Source of the DNA: Hymenobacter mucosus
GTDB taxonomy: Bacteria > Bacteroidota > Bacteroidia > Cytophagales > Hymenobacteraceae
NCBI RefSeq assembly: GCF_900188255.1
Contig: NZ_FZNS01000006.1
Coordinates: forward strand, 310,001-374,000
Direction: 5' to 3'
Length of the DNA stretch: 64,000 nt
Shown: piece after piece, positions 8,156 to 16,952 of the stretch
Position numbering within the stretch: the stretch's first letter is position 1
Layout: every line of letters starts with the position of its first letter
Position numbers and translations under genes: made by a program
Notes under the pieces: generated by a model
What the model was told of the DNA's origin: nothing
The model's input: only the letters and a program-made list of their open reading frames with translations
Databases searched by the model: none

Positions 8156-10669
8156 ATGCTTCAGTTCGAAACCCTACCCGCCCTCACCGGAGGAACCCTG
8201 CTCCAAGCGCCTGCCCAGGCCGCTGCCGTACACCAATTGCTACTTGACAGCCGCCGACTAGGACAACCAGTTGGGGCGGTTTTCTTTGCCTTGCAAGGGC
8301 CGCGTCACGACGGACATCGCTACCTCTCAGAGCTGTATAGCCGCGGTGTGCGTTTGTTTGTGGTAGCGGAGGAGGCCGCAATTTCTGGGGGGTGCGCGGC
8401 CTTCCCAGAAGCCGGTTTTCTGCTGGTAGATGATACCTTGGCAGCCTTGCAGGCTCTAGCAGCGCATCACCGTCAGCAGTTTCGGCTGCCCGTAATAGGC
8501 ATCACGGGGTCCAATGGCAAAACTATTGTAAAGGAATGGCTGGCCCAGTTGCTAAGCGCCGACGAGCTGATCTGCAAAAGTCCATTAAGCTTCAACTCGC
8601 AGGTAGGTGTGCCCCTGAGCGTGTGGGAACTGAACAGTACGCATACTCTCGGCATCTTTGAAGCGGGTATTTCCGAGCCCACTGAAATGGCCCGCTTGGC
8701 CCGCATTATTCAGCCCACACTAGGCGTGTTTACCAATCTTGGCACCGCTCACGACGCAGGATTTAGCTCTCCGCGGCAAAAAGTGGAGGAAAAGATGCAC
8801 CTGTTTCAGGACGTAGACACCTTGTTCTACTGCGCCGACCATTCGTTGGTGCACGAGGTAGCCCGGCAGCAGCTGAGTACCCGACGAACCGTACTGTATG
8901 CCTGGACGCGCCAACGTTTTCTTTTTGACGCCCAGCAGGCCGATGTGCTTATTAGTATTCACGATGCCTCCGCCGACCGTACCGTAGTGCACGTGGAGCG
9001 TGCCCGCCCCCGGCCCCAAGAACATACGTTTACCCTCCCCTTTGCCGATGACCCTTCGGTAGAAAACGCCCTGCACTGCTTGGTAGTGCTACTATGGCGG
9101 CAAGTAGCTCCCGCAGAAATCCAGCGCCGCCTCGACCGGCTGCAGCCCGTAGCCATGCGCTTGGAGATGAAGCAGGCCCTCAACGATTGCTACGTCCTTG
9201 ACGACACGTATAACAATGACTTGGCGGGCCTTACTTTGGCTCTGGACGCGCTGGCCCGGCAGCCCCGCCGTGGGCGTCGGGCCCTTATCCTCTCTGATGT
9301 GCTGGAATCTGGATTGCCAGCCGCGGAATTGTATGCCCGAGTAGCGGCCCAACTTACGGCGCGCGGGGTGGAGCGGCTTGTTGGCATCGGCCCCGAAATT
9401 AGTCAGAACGCGGCCGCCTTTACCGGACTGGAAGGAGCTTTCTTCCCGCATACCGAAGCCTTCCTAGCCGCCTTCCAGCCCGACAACTATCACCACGAAA
9501 CTATCTTAGTGAAGGGTGCCCGCCGCTACGGGTTTGAGCGAATAGTAACCGCCTTCCAGGAAAAAATTCATGGTACGGTGCTGGAAGTAAACCTTGATGC
9601 ACTGGTGCACAACCTCAATTTCTACCGGCGGCGGCTACAGCCTGGCGTGAAGCTCATGGTGATGGTAAAGGCCTTTGCCTATGGTAGCGGCTCCTATGAA
9701 GTAGCCAACCTACTGCAATTTCACCGCGTCGATTACTTAGCAGTAGCCTATGCTGATGAGGGGGTAGACCTACGCCAGCACGGTATCAGCTTGCCCCTGA
9801 TGGTGATGAATCCGGCACCCGACGCGTTTCAGAAATTACGGCAGTACCACTTAGAACCTGAAATCTACTCTTTCGAACTGCTCAAGGCGTATCTACGTGC
9901 TGCTGAGGAGGGCCCCATGCCTGCCATTCATCTCAAGCTGGACACCGGTATGCGCCGGCTTGGTTTTGGGGAAGAAGACATACCAGAGCTGTGTCGCTAT
10001 CTAAGTGAAAATGCCTTTCGCCTGCGAGTAGCTAGTGCTCTTACGCACCTGGCCGGTGCCGATGAAGAACAGCACAACGACTTTTCGCGCCAGCAGCTAG
10101 CCGCTTTTCACCGCATGACGCCGCAAGTAGAAGAGGCGTTGGGCTACCCTATTATCAAGCACGCTCTCAACTCGGCGGGCATCGTACGGTTTCCCGACGA
10201 ACACATAGATATGGTACGGCTTGGTATTGGGTTGTACGGGGTAGAAGCCACTGGTCAGCAGCAAGATGCGCTCCGGCCTGTTAGTGCGCTACGTACTACT
10301 ATCTCTCAAATTAAAAGGCTGCCGGCTGGCCAAACAGTAGGCTACAGCCGCCGCGGACAAGCTGTTGATTTTGAACGGCGTATAGCCACTATTGCTATCG
10401 GCTACGCCGATGGGTACGATAGGCGCTTCGGGAACGGTGCCGGGGAAGTGCTCGTGAGGGGGCAGCGGGCGCCCCTTGTTGGCAATGTGTGTATGGACAT
10501 GTGCATGGTGGACGTGACAAATATTCCAGAAGCACAAGCGGGCGATGCCGCCACAATTTTTGGAGCCGGTTTGTCCCTATCCGAGTTGGCCGGTCGCATT
10601 GGCACCATTCCCTATGAGCTACTTACCAACGTAAGCGAGCGAGTTAAGCGAGTATTCGTGGCGGAGTAA
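8156..10669 (+). CDS. murF-alr: Bifunctional UDP-MurNAc-tripeptide:D-Ala-D-Ala ligase / alanine racemase
   Basis: 837 residues, the size of the MurF-Alr fusions found across Bacteroidota. The first half is a Mur ligase: ATP-binding loop GITGSNGKT at residues 115-123, then FEAGISEP and a C-terminal nucleotide domain with LDDTYNNDLAGL. The second half, from about residue 475, is a fold-III PLP alanine racemase with Lys505 in VMVKAFAYGSG, GMRRLGFGEE, RLGIGLYG and the late VCMDMCMVDVT segment. The protein makes D-Ala (racemase) and adds D-Ala-D-Ala to the peptidoglycan precursor (ligase), so two linked cytoplasmic steps share one chain. Divergent from the rarD-like gene. Confidence 0.95.
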   Translation: MLQFETLPALTGGTLLQAPAQAAAVHQLLLDSRRLGQPVGAVFFALQGPRHDGHRYLSELYSRGVRLFVVAEEAAISGGCAAFPEAGFLLVDDTLAALQALAAHHRQQFRLPVIGITGSNGKTIVKEWLAQLLSADELICKSPLSFNSQVGVPLSVWELNSTHTLGIFEAGISEPTEMARLARIIQPTLGVFTNLGTAHDAGFSSPRQKVEEKMHLFQDVDTLFYCADHSLVHEVARQQLSTRRTVLYAWTRQRFLFDAQQADVLISIHDASADRTVVHVERARPRPQEHTFTLPFADDPSVENALHCLVVLLWRQVAPAEIQRRLDRLQPVAMRLEMKQALNDCYVLDDTYNNDLAGLTLALDALARQPRRGRRALILSDVLESGLPAAELYARVAAQLTARGVERLVGIGPEISQNAAAFTGLEGAFFPHTEAFLAAFQPDNYHHETILVKGARRYGFERIVTAFQEKIHGTVLEVNLDALVHNLNFYRRRLQPGVKLMVMVKAFAYGSGSYEVANLLQFHRVDYLAVAYADEGVDLRQHGISLPLMVMNPAPDAFQKLRQYHLEPEIYSFELLKAYLRAAEEGPMPAIHLKLDTGMRRLGFGEEDIPELCRYLSENAFRLRVASALTHLAGADEEQHNDFSRQQLAAFHRMTPQVEEALGYPIIKHALNSAGIVRFPDEHIDMVRLGIGLYGVEATGQQQDALRPVSALRTTISQIKRLPAGQTVGYSRRGQAVDFERRIATIAIGYADGYDRRFGNGAGEVLVRGQRAPLVGNVCMDMCMVDVTNIPEAQAGDAATIFGAGLSLSELAGRIGTIPYELLTNVSERVKRVFVAE

Positions 10670-11084
10670 AGTATAACTATCTACTTGTTGCTGTATAGTA
10701 GTACAATGTTCAGTGCTAAATACTATTTTTGGTTTTCCTGTTTTGGGAGTACTTCACTGCTATTGGATCAAAGCGAGCGTAGTGGTTTGCTAGGCGCATA
10801 GTCAACTGCTAATCCGCAGGTTGCTACTGCTTGCCCCTAGTAGTACACTAGTGTCTGCAAAACAGTAAAAGCGAAAGAGTTTTGTCGGTTAAGCAGGACT
10901 ATTAAACGGCGAGTTGCTTGCGTTCAACCAGCACTAGCTGCGTCCTTTTCACTAGTATACTACTTTCGCGTCTGGTCTAATGAAGTCCCATTTTGGGTCA
11001 AGTTGGCTTGAGAAAATGCTGCTCAGTAGTAAGCTGTTGGCATCTGCTTGGCCTTTCTTCTTTCACACTTCTGCGTTATAGTAT
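10670..11084. other. 415-bp intergenic spacer without a gene
   Basis: Lower in G+C than its flanks and with no open frame that looks coding on either strand. It contains an imperfect inverted repeat (10839-10853 with 10950-10964, listed separately) but no terminator with a U-tract after murF-alr and no recognisable tRNA or structured RNA. It presumably holds the murF-alr transcript end and the promoter of the hydrolase gene at 11085, neither of which I can place. Confidence 0.5.
10839..10964. repeat. Inverted repeat, 15-bp arms, 96-bp interior
   Basis: AGTAGTACACTAGTG at 10839-10853 pairs with CACTAGTATACTACT at 10950-10964 with one mismatch. There is no flanking target duplication, so a miniature transposon is not supported. 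It could be chance in an AT-rich spacer, a protein-binding pair or a structured RNA. Confidence 0.35.
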
Positions 11085-12494
11085 ATGAGTCGTTTTATCC
11101 GCTTACCCTGGTGGCAGCGCAGCTTCCTGTGGCTACTGTTGGTATGGGGTGTTGCTACCCATTGCGCCCAGGCCGCCGATAAACCATCATTAGAAGGCTA
11201 CTGGAAAGGACCACTAAAAGTACCAGGTGGAGAACTAGAAGTGATTTTCCGTTTAGTAAGCCTTTCTAATGGCACATACTTCGCCACACTCGATGTGCCA
11301 CTTCAGAAGGTAAGCCGAATGCCGGTGGCAGTAACAGTACGCGGTGATACCGTGACGTTTGTTGCAGAGGAAGCCGGAAGTCAGTTTTCGGGTCAGCTAG
11401 CCGCTAGTGGCAAAGAAGTGCAAGGCGTGTGGAAGCAGCCGGGTTACGAAGTGCCAATGACGCTTAACTACGCCCCCCCCGCAATAAGCACCGCACCCAA
11501 AGCACGCCTGACTCCTCCATACCGGGAAGAAGAAGTAACCTTTAGCAACCTGACGGCCGATGTACGCTTTGCGGGTATGCTAACAGTACCCGCGGGAGAA
11601 GGACCCTTCCCGGCAGTAGTACTACTAACTAATGAAAGTGCGCAGGACCGAGAAGGCTCCTACGGTGATTACCGTTTGTTGGGTGCCTTAGGCGACTACC
11701 TTACCCGCCGCGGGGTAGCCGTGCTGCGGTATGATGGCCGTGGGGTAGGCCAATCAACGGGTGAAGCTGGCAAGGCAGGCATTCCGGGTGCCATATCTGA
11801 TGTGCAGGCAGCCCTAAACTTCTTGCGTACCCGCCCCGAAATTGACTTAGGGCATTTGGGTGTTATTGGTCACGGGGAGGGCGGAAATGTAGCCTTACTA
11901 ACCGCAACGCAGCCCCTTCCCCCGGCCTTTGTGGTTACGTTAGGAGCGCCTGGCCTTAGTGGCACCAATCTGGTTTTGCAGCAGCAGCAGGCCTTGCTAC
12001 GTGCCCAAACTACGGACCCCGTGTTAGTAGAAGCGGGCATCAAGCGCCAACAGGCAATGCTGGACATAATTCGTCAAACCCCCGATGCAGCGCAAGCCCA
12101 AACCATTGTCGCTAACATGTTGCGGCAAAACAACCCCTCCATGGAAGCGCAAGTGGCTCAAGACAGCGCCACCCGCCTTACGTCGCCCGCGTATCGTACG
12201 TTCTTAAGTTTTGACCCGCTGGAAAAGCTAGCTGACGTTAAATGCCCAGTGTTGCTGCTCAACGGTACGGCCGACCTTACTGTGGCGGCGGAACCTAATC
12301 TGCTGGCTCTTTCCAAGGCGCTGAAGTCCGATAAAGAGGTGGCAGTGCGCAAGCTGCCGGGCGTGAATCACTTATTTCAGCCCAGCCGTACGGAGTGGCC
12401 GCTAGTAAATGGGCAGCAAAAGCCTGTTTTCTCGCCTGCCACCCAAGAGATTATTCGGGAATGGATTGTGCAACAGTCTAAAGCGAAAAAATAG
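11085..12494 (+). CDS. Secreted alpha/beta-hydrolase-fold protein lacking the nucleophile serine
   Basis: 469 residues. A signal peptide (to about residue 31, ending HCAQA) is followed by a beta-rich N-terminal domain (LEGYWKGPLKVPGGELEVIF to about residue 130) and an alpha/beta-hydrolase domain (from about 150, with VAVLRYDGRGVGQSTG). This two-domain layout is common in Bacteroidota esterase/peptidase-like proteins. The nucleophile elbow, usually GHSEGG, here reads GHGEGG at residues 262-267: Gly264 replaces Ser. The acid (NGTADLT) and His (GVNHLFQ) positions remain. The usual SGSGPQDR oxyanion region is also changed (TNESAQDRE). Probably not a serine hydrolase; a binding role is possible. 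A terminator follows. Confidence 0.75.
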   Translation: MSRFIRLPWWQRSFLWLLLVWGVATHCAQAADKPSLEGYWKGPLKVPGGELEVIFRLVSLSNGTYFATLDVPLQKVSRMPVAVTVRGDTVTFVAEEAGSQFSGQLAASGKEVQGVWKQPGYEVPMTLNYAPPAISTAPKARLTPPYREEEVTFSNLTADVRFAGMLTVPAGEGPFPAVVLLTNESAQDREGSYGDYRLLGALGDYLTRRGVAVLRYDGRGVGQSTGEAGKAGIPGAISDVQAALNFLRTRPEIDLGHLGVIGHGEGGNVALLTATQPLPPAFVVTLGAPGLSGTNLVLQQQQALLRAQTTDPVLVEAGIKRQQAMLDIIRQTPDAAQAQTIVANMLRQNNPSMEAQVAQDSATRLTSPAYRTFLSFDPLEKLADVKCPVLLLNGTADLTVAAEPNLLALSKALKSDKEVAVRKLPGVNHLFQPSRTEWPLVNGQQKPVFSPATQEIIREWIVQQSKAKK

Positions 12495-12521
12495 ACCGTA
12501 ATATATTGTAGTTTATATATT

Positions 12522-12558
12522 AAAAAGGCCCAAATGTTTTTAACATTCGGGCTTTTTT
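12522..12558 (+). terminator. Rho-independent terminator after the hydrolase gene
   Basis: Stem GCCCAAATGTT / AACATTCGGGC with one mismatch and a T-rich loop, flanked by A5 before and T6 after. It lies about 30 bp after the stop and separates the gene from the OmpA-type lipoprotein. Confidence 0.8.
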
Positions 12559-12591
12559 GGCGTAAGCGCAACTTCATTCCCTCAATCTCCC

Positions 12592-13242
12592 ATGAAAAAG
12601 CACCTTCTTTCTCTCTTTGCCGCAGCAGCTTTACTCTCGGCTTGTAATGACCTCAAAAAGCCTGAGGAAAAAGACCAACCCCAGGAAGCTACCAACGATA
12701 CCGCAGTAGTATACCGCAACGGCGAAACGGCTGGTGAAGCTGCCAACGATGCCGTAGACGCTACAAAAGATGCGGCTAACAAAGTAGCCTCAGCCACCGA
12801 GAATGCTTGGGATATGACCAAGGCTAAGTTGGCTGATGTGAAGTATGAAGAAATTGACCTGCCCGAAGTAAGCGTGCGTAGCGACGACAACTATAGCGTG
12901 TATGGCTTGGAAGAAAAAGTACTGTTTGACACTGACAAAGCAGTCATTAAGCCTTCCGCCACTCGCGCTCTATCTGAAATTGGTGCCTCTATTGCCCGCC
13001 GCTACAAAGGCGCTGATGTGCGCATCATGGGTTTCGCCGACTCTCGTGGCGACAAGAGCTACAATAAAGAGCTGAGCGAGCAACGTGCTGAGGCCGTACG
13101 TAACTGGTTGCAGCAAAACGTTCACATCGAAGCATCACGCCTGAGTGTTGAGCCCATGGGTGAATCGGCGCCAGTAGCATCGAACAGCACGGCAGCTGGC
13201 CGGCAGGAAAACCGCCGCGTGGAAATTGCTGTGAAGCGCTAG
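12592..13242 (+). CDS. OmpA-family peptidoglycan-binding lipoprotein
   Basis: 216 residues. A lipoprotein signal peptide ends in LLSAC (Cys18). Residues about 35-85 form an Ala/Asp/Asn/Lys-rich linker in short repeats (AANDAVDATKDAANKVASA), likely a helical spacer. The OmpA C-terminal domain covers roughly 105-215: VLFDTDKAVIKPSA, then MGFADSRGDKSYNKELSEQRAEAVRNWL and RQENRRVEI, with the Asp and Arg that bind meso-diaminopimelate. It probably tethers the outer membrane to peptidoglycan. The linker resembles the small lipoprotein at 56983. Its 3' end runs into a long perfect hairpin shared with the converging gene. Confidence 0.9.
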   Translation: MKKHLLSLFAAAALLSACNDLKKPEEKDQPQEATNDTAVVYRNGETAGEAANDAVDATKDAANKVASATENAWDMTKAKLADVKYEEIDLPEVSVRSDDNYSVYGLEEKVLFDTDKAVIKPSATRALSEIGASIARRYKGADVRIMGFADSRGDKSYNKELSEQRAEAVRNWLQQNVHIEASRLSVEPMGESAPVASNSTAAGRQENRRVEIAVKR

Positions 13243-13254
13243 GTAGCGCATCTG

Positions 13255-13328
13255 ACTACCATACAGTTATACAAAAAGCCCCCGCTTCTTTTAGGAAGCG
13301 GGGGCTTTTTGTATAACTGTATGGTAGT
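13255..13328. terminator. Bidirectional terminator within a 34-bp perfect inverted repeat
   Basis: Arms 13255-13288 and 13295-13328 are exact reverse complements, with a 6-nt loop (TTTTAG). The inner 16 bp form a classic terminator core (A5 - GC stem - T5); the outer 18 bp continue perfect pairing beyond the T-tract. The left arm starts 12 bp after the OmpA-lipoprotein stop and the right arm ends on the last base of the opposite gene's TAA, so the hairpin fills the gap. Pairing far beyond the U-tract is not needed for termination. Confidence 0.9.
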
Positions 13329-14230
13329 TAATCTTTAATCATATCTACTTCTGCCCGAATCATAGCATTATAACGCTGTCCATTGTTTGCCAGGGTAATG
13401 AGGCTCCAGCCGCGGCCAATAGTATAGTTCCAAGTGCGGCTCTCCTTAAATTCAAACGTTGGGCGTAGAATTTGGCCGTAGGGCGTGTAGTTGTCCATGA
13501 AGTTGGTAGTGTAGAACTTATCACCACTCACAATCCACTCCATGGCTACAAAGAATCCTTCGTCGGGGGCGGTGATGTTGTAGGACGTTAAGTCAACGGT
13601 GTACCACTCACCTCCTTTGGGGGCCGATACCACAATGTTATCGGTTAGCAAGTCGGAATTGGGCGAGTTGTAGTTGCCATCGGCCTTGTACAATCGCACG
13701 CGGAAAGGCTCGCGAGGGAAGCCGTTCTCACCAATGTAGAAAGACACGGAGCGAACGTTGCCAAGCTTTTTGCCTTTGTCGTTCTTAACGAAGAAAGCAT
13801 ACTGGCTACCTGGCATGCCCTGGATCATTCCCTCACCCGGTGTGCTCGACTTTGAGCCCAAGTCTAGGTTTTTGATTTTGGCACTGCTGGTTACGGTTAC
13901 TTCCTTCAGCGCGATTGCCCGTTTGGGAACCTCAATAATCATATCCTGCACTTTAATGCCGGGCTTAATGAGTACTGCCTTGCGGAAGTAACCCAGAGCA
14001 TTAATGATAAGGGAGTCTTGAGGGTTCTTCTCGGGCATGGGCATCTGGAAGAAGCCATACTCGTTGGTCAGAGCACCGGTCATTTCTTCTCTCAAGCCTA
14101 CGGAGGCAAAAGGGATGGGCTCTTTGGTCTTTTCATCCACAATGCGGCCCGAAATTTTGTTCTCCTGGGCAAAGACCAAAGCAGGAAGAAATACGGCCGA
14201 AAAGAGAAGGGATAGTACGCGTTTGAGCAT
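13328..14230 (-). CDS. Secreted protein with CarboxypepD_reg-like domain
   Basis: 300 residues. Signal peptide to about residue 21 (PALVFAQ), then a CarboxypepD_reg-like beta-sandwich (ISGRIVDEKTKEPIPFASV ... GALTNEYGFFQM, about residues 25-95), as found at the start of Bacteroidota TonB-dependent receptors and in many secreted proteins. The C-terminal 170 residues have regular beta pattern (VRSVSFYIGENGFPREPFRVRLY, WYTVDLTSYNI) typical of extracellular beta-sandwich domains. No catalytic motif, no TonB plug or barrel, and no type IX C-terminal signal that I can recognise. Function unknown; periplasmic or surface location likely. Confidence 0.75.
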   Translation of the reverse strand: MLKRVLSLLFSAVFLPALVFAQENKISGRIVDEKTKEPIPFASVGLREEMTGALTNEYGFFQMPMPEKNPQDSLIINALGYFRKAVLIKPGIKVQDMIIEVPKRAIALKEVTVTSSAKIKNLDLGSKSSTPGEGMIQGMPGSQYAFFVKNDKGKKLGNVRSVSFYIGENGFPREPFRVRLYKADGNYNSPNSDLLTDNIVVSAPKGGEWYTVDLTSYNITAPDEGFFVAMEWIVSGDKFYTTNFMDNYTPYGQILRPTFEFKESRTWNYTIGRGWSLITLANNGQRYNAMIRAEVDMIKD

Positions 14231-14387
14231 ATGGTAGACTATGTAAGACTGCCAAAATTACAATGAATACCCGCATGAAACGCAATAACTCCCCGAATAT
14301 TTATAGTTGTGCAATTTGATGGAAGAATAATTATAAGTCAGTCAATTAGCTCAACCATGCAAGTGTATTCCTAGAAATAGTCGGATT

Positions 14388-14417
14388 TTGGTGAAACATA
14401 AAAGGGTGGTACCTTTG
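14388..14417 (+). promoter_or_regulatory. Bacteroidota-type promoter of feoAB (TTG-N19-TACCTTTG)
   Basis: TTG at 14388-14390 (within TTTTG) and TACCTTTG at 14410-14417, spaced by 19 bp: the fullest match to the Bacteroidota primary-sigma consensus in the window. The GTG start of feoA lies 32 bp downstream. I cannot identify a Fur- or DtxR-type operator with confidence. Confidence 0.75.
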
Positions 14418-14449
14418 TTTGAAGTAAATCTAAATAATCCAACCCACCT

Positions 14450-14710
14450 GTGTCAGTCCGTTCCATCACTCCATCTGCTGCTCAGCGAAGCGTGAAAGAC
14501 CTTCAACTGGGGGAAAGTGCTACGATTTGCTGCTTGAAAGACCCCGAAATGGCTCTGAAGCTCTTAGAAATGGGCTGCATTCCCGGTACGCGCGTCCGCT
14601 TAAACAGCCGCGCACCGCTTGGTTGCCCCATTACGCTAGTAGTTGGCGACGGGGAAGATTACACGCTGTCGTTACGAGTGAGTGAGGCGGCTACCATATT
14701 CTTGAAATAA
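14450..14710 (+). CDS. feoA: FeoA family protein of the ferrous iron transport system
   Basis: 86 residues from a GTG start, placed by the promoter just upstream. It has the small SH3-like FeoA fold signature: LGESATICCLKDPEMALKLLEMGCIPGTRVRL, with the LLEMGCIPGT segment highly typical, and a final beta strand in which residues resemble MALRxxEAxxI. FeoA is a cytoplasmic partner of FeoB needed for Fe(II) uptake. Its stop is 9 bp before feoB, so the two are co-transcribed. Here feoA is separate from feoB, whereas some Bacteroidota carry a fused form. Confidence 0.92.
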   Translation: MSVRSITPSAAQRSVKDLQLGESATICCLKDPEMALKLLEMGCIPGTRVRLNSRAPLGCPITLVVGDGEDYTLSLRVSEAATIFLK

Positions 14711-14719
14711 CAAAGGCGA

Positions 14720-16942
14720 ATGGCAGGGGTGGAACTACTTACCGGCCGGGCCGGTGCTAGTGCATCGGCGCTGGCACTCGAAACGGCCGCCACGCGGCAT
14801 CCCGGCGCACTTACGCGTATTGCTCTTATTGGAAACCCCAACTCTGGCAAAACGTCGCTCTTTAATCAGCTTACTGGCCTCAACCAGAAAGTAGGCAACT
14901 TCCCTGGGGTAACCGTAGACCGTAAAACAGGAGTCAGCCAATTGACCCCTCAGCTGCGGGCCGAAATAATTGACTTGCCGGGTACCTACTCGCTCTACCC
15001 TAAAAGCCTAGATGAGAAGGTAATTACAGACCTTCTCTACGACCGGGGCAGTGCTCAGTACCCCGATTTCGTGGTTATTACGGCTGATGCTAGCAACCTG
15101 CGTCGCAACCTGTTGCTTTTCACGCAACTTGCTGATCTTGGACTACCCGCTGTGTTGGCGCTGAACATGATGGATGTAGCTGAGCAGCACGGCGTCCATA
15201 TTGATATTGCGGCCCTACAGCAGGAACTGGGCGTGCCCATCATTCCCATGAATGCCCGCAAGGGTATTGGTATTGCGGCTCTCAAAATTGTGATGGCGCA
15301 AATGCTGGGAGCACCCACGGTGCATTTTTACGAGCCGGAAGACGAACTGCTGCCCATGATTCGGCAGATTCGGTACTACTTCAACTTGCACAACGACTAT
15401 CTGGCGCTGCACTACGCACACCAGTACCGTCATATCGGCTTTTTATCTCCCGATGATCGGGCCTACATTCAGGAGCTAACGGAGAAGTATGGGTTTGAGC
15501 CAACTGCTCGTCAAGCCCAAGAAACCATTGACCGCTACACGCTCATCAACCACATTCTGCTGAACGCAGTGGAGGTGACGCGCACTGAGCGTAATGAGCC
15601 GTACAGCAACCGCCTCGACCGAGTGCTCACGCATAAGGTATGGGGCTACCTGATTTTCTTTGCGGTGCTGTTTCTCCTGTTTCAGGCGGTATTTGCCTGG
15701 GCAAGCTACCCCATGGAGTTGATTGACGAGGGCGTAGCATGGATCAATAGTCTCATCCAAACTAACTTTAATGGACCGTTAGTGAGCTTGCTCACAGAAG
15801 GAGTGCTAGCTGGATTGGGAGGGGTACTCATATTCATCCCCCAAATTGCCTTGCTCTTCGCCTTTATTGCGGTACTGGAGGAAACAGGTTATATGGCCCG
15901 CGTTACCTTCATGATGGACCGCATCATGCGCAAGTTTGGACTCAACGGCAAGAGCGTTGTGCCGCTGATTTCTGGAGTTGCCTGCGCAGTGCCCGCCATC
16001 ATGAGCGCACGCACAATCGAAAACTGGAAGGACCGCATCATCACCATCTTCGTAACGCCACTGATGAGCTGCTCGGCCCGGATTCCGGTGTATACCGTGC
16101 TTATTGGCCTAGTGGTGCCCGACGTGCCCGTGCTCGGAATATTTAACCTGCGCGGAGTAGCTTTAATGGGCTTGTACTTGCTGGGGTTCTTTGCGGCTAT
16201 CTTATCGGCTTGGGCCATGAAGTTCCTGCTGAAGACAACGGAGCGCAGCTACTTCATCATGGAGTTTCCTGTATACCGGTGGCCGCGGTGGAAAAACGTG
16301 GGGCTAACAATTGTAGAAAAAGTAAAGACCTTCGTTTTTCAGGCTGGTAAGGTGATTCTGGCTATTTCGATCTTGCTTTGGGTGTTGGCCACGTATGGCC
16401 CGCCTGGCAAACAGGAAGGCGCCGAGCAACAGGTGCGAACTGAGCGCCAGCGCCTAGAACAAGCTCAGCCTGCTGCTACACATACCCCTACGGAAAACAC
16501 CTTTGCCGACGAAACGGAGCGCTTAGTAGCATCCGCGAAGCTGGAGAACTCCTACGCCGGTATGTTTGGGCATGTGCTGGAGCCCGTTATCCGTCCGCTC
16601 GGCTTCGACTGGAAAATTGGTATTGCGCTAATCACTTCGTTTGCTGCGCGCGAAGTGTTTGTCGGCACTATCTCTACCATTTATAGCGTGGGTCAAGATG
16701 CTACTCAACAGACGGTCCAACAAAAGCTCTCTGCTGAGCGCGACGAGCAGGGGAACCCCTTCTTTACCCCCGCGCGTGCCATGTCGTTGCTGGTGTTCTA
16801 CGTCTTTGCTATGCAGTGCATGAGTACCTTGGCTGCTACCTACCGCGAAACGAAAGGCTGGAAATGGCCCTTGTTGCAACTTATCTATATGACGGGGCTA
16901 GCCTACGTTTCGTCCCTGCTGGTCTACCAGGCAATGGTATAA
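14720..16942 (+). CDS. feoB: Ferrous iron transporter FeoB
   Basis: 740 residues, full length. The N-terminal G domain shows GNPNSGKTS (38-46), DLPGTYSLYP (85-94) and NMMD (139-142). After a helical GDI region come the membrane gates: FIPQIALLFAFIAVLEETGYMARVTFMMDR, SGVACAVPAIMSART and the second core ending in a Cys-containing MQCMSTLAATYRET. A roughly 70-residue charged loop (about 565-635, with the TERQRLEQ segment) interrupts the late membrane region. FeoB moves Fe(II) across the inner membrane with GTP. No feoC follows; the gene ends in a long bidirectional hairpin. Confidence 0.95.
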   Translation: MAGVELLTGRAGASASALALETAATRHPGALTRIALIGNPNSGKTSLFNQLTGLNQKVGNFPGVTVDRKTGVSQLTPQLRAEIIDLPGTYSLYPKSLDEKVITDLLYDRGSAQYPDFVVITADASNLRRNLLLFTQLADLGLPAVLALNMMDVAEQHGVHIDIAALQQELGVPIIPMNARKGIGIAALKIVMAQMLGAPTVHFYEPEDELLPMIRQIRYYFNLHNDYLALHYAHQYRHIGFLSPDDRAYIQELTEKYGFEPTARQAQETIDRYTLINHILLNAVEVTRTERNEPYSNRLDRVLTHKVWGYLIFFAVLFLLFQAVFAWASYPMELIDEGVAWINSLIQTNFNGPLVSLLTEGVLAGLGGVLIFIPQIALLFAFIAVLEETGYMARVTFMMDRIMRKFGLNGKSVVPLISGVACAVPAIMSARTIENWKDRIITIFVTPLMSCSARIPVYTVLIGLVVPDVPVLGIFNLRGVALMGLYLLGFFAAILSAWAMKFLLKTTERSYFIMEFPVYRWPRWKNVGLTIVEKVKTFVFQAGKVILAISILLWVLATYGPPGKQEGAEQQVRTERQRLEQAQPAATHTPTENTFADETERLVASAKLENSYAGMFGHVLEPVIRPLGFDWKIGIALITSFAAREVFVGTISTIYSVGQDATQQTVQQKLSAERDEQGNPFFTPARAMSLLVFYVFAMQCMSTLAATYRETKGWKWPLLQLIYMTGLAYVSSLLVYQAMV

Positions 16943-16952
16943 CGCTAGGTGG

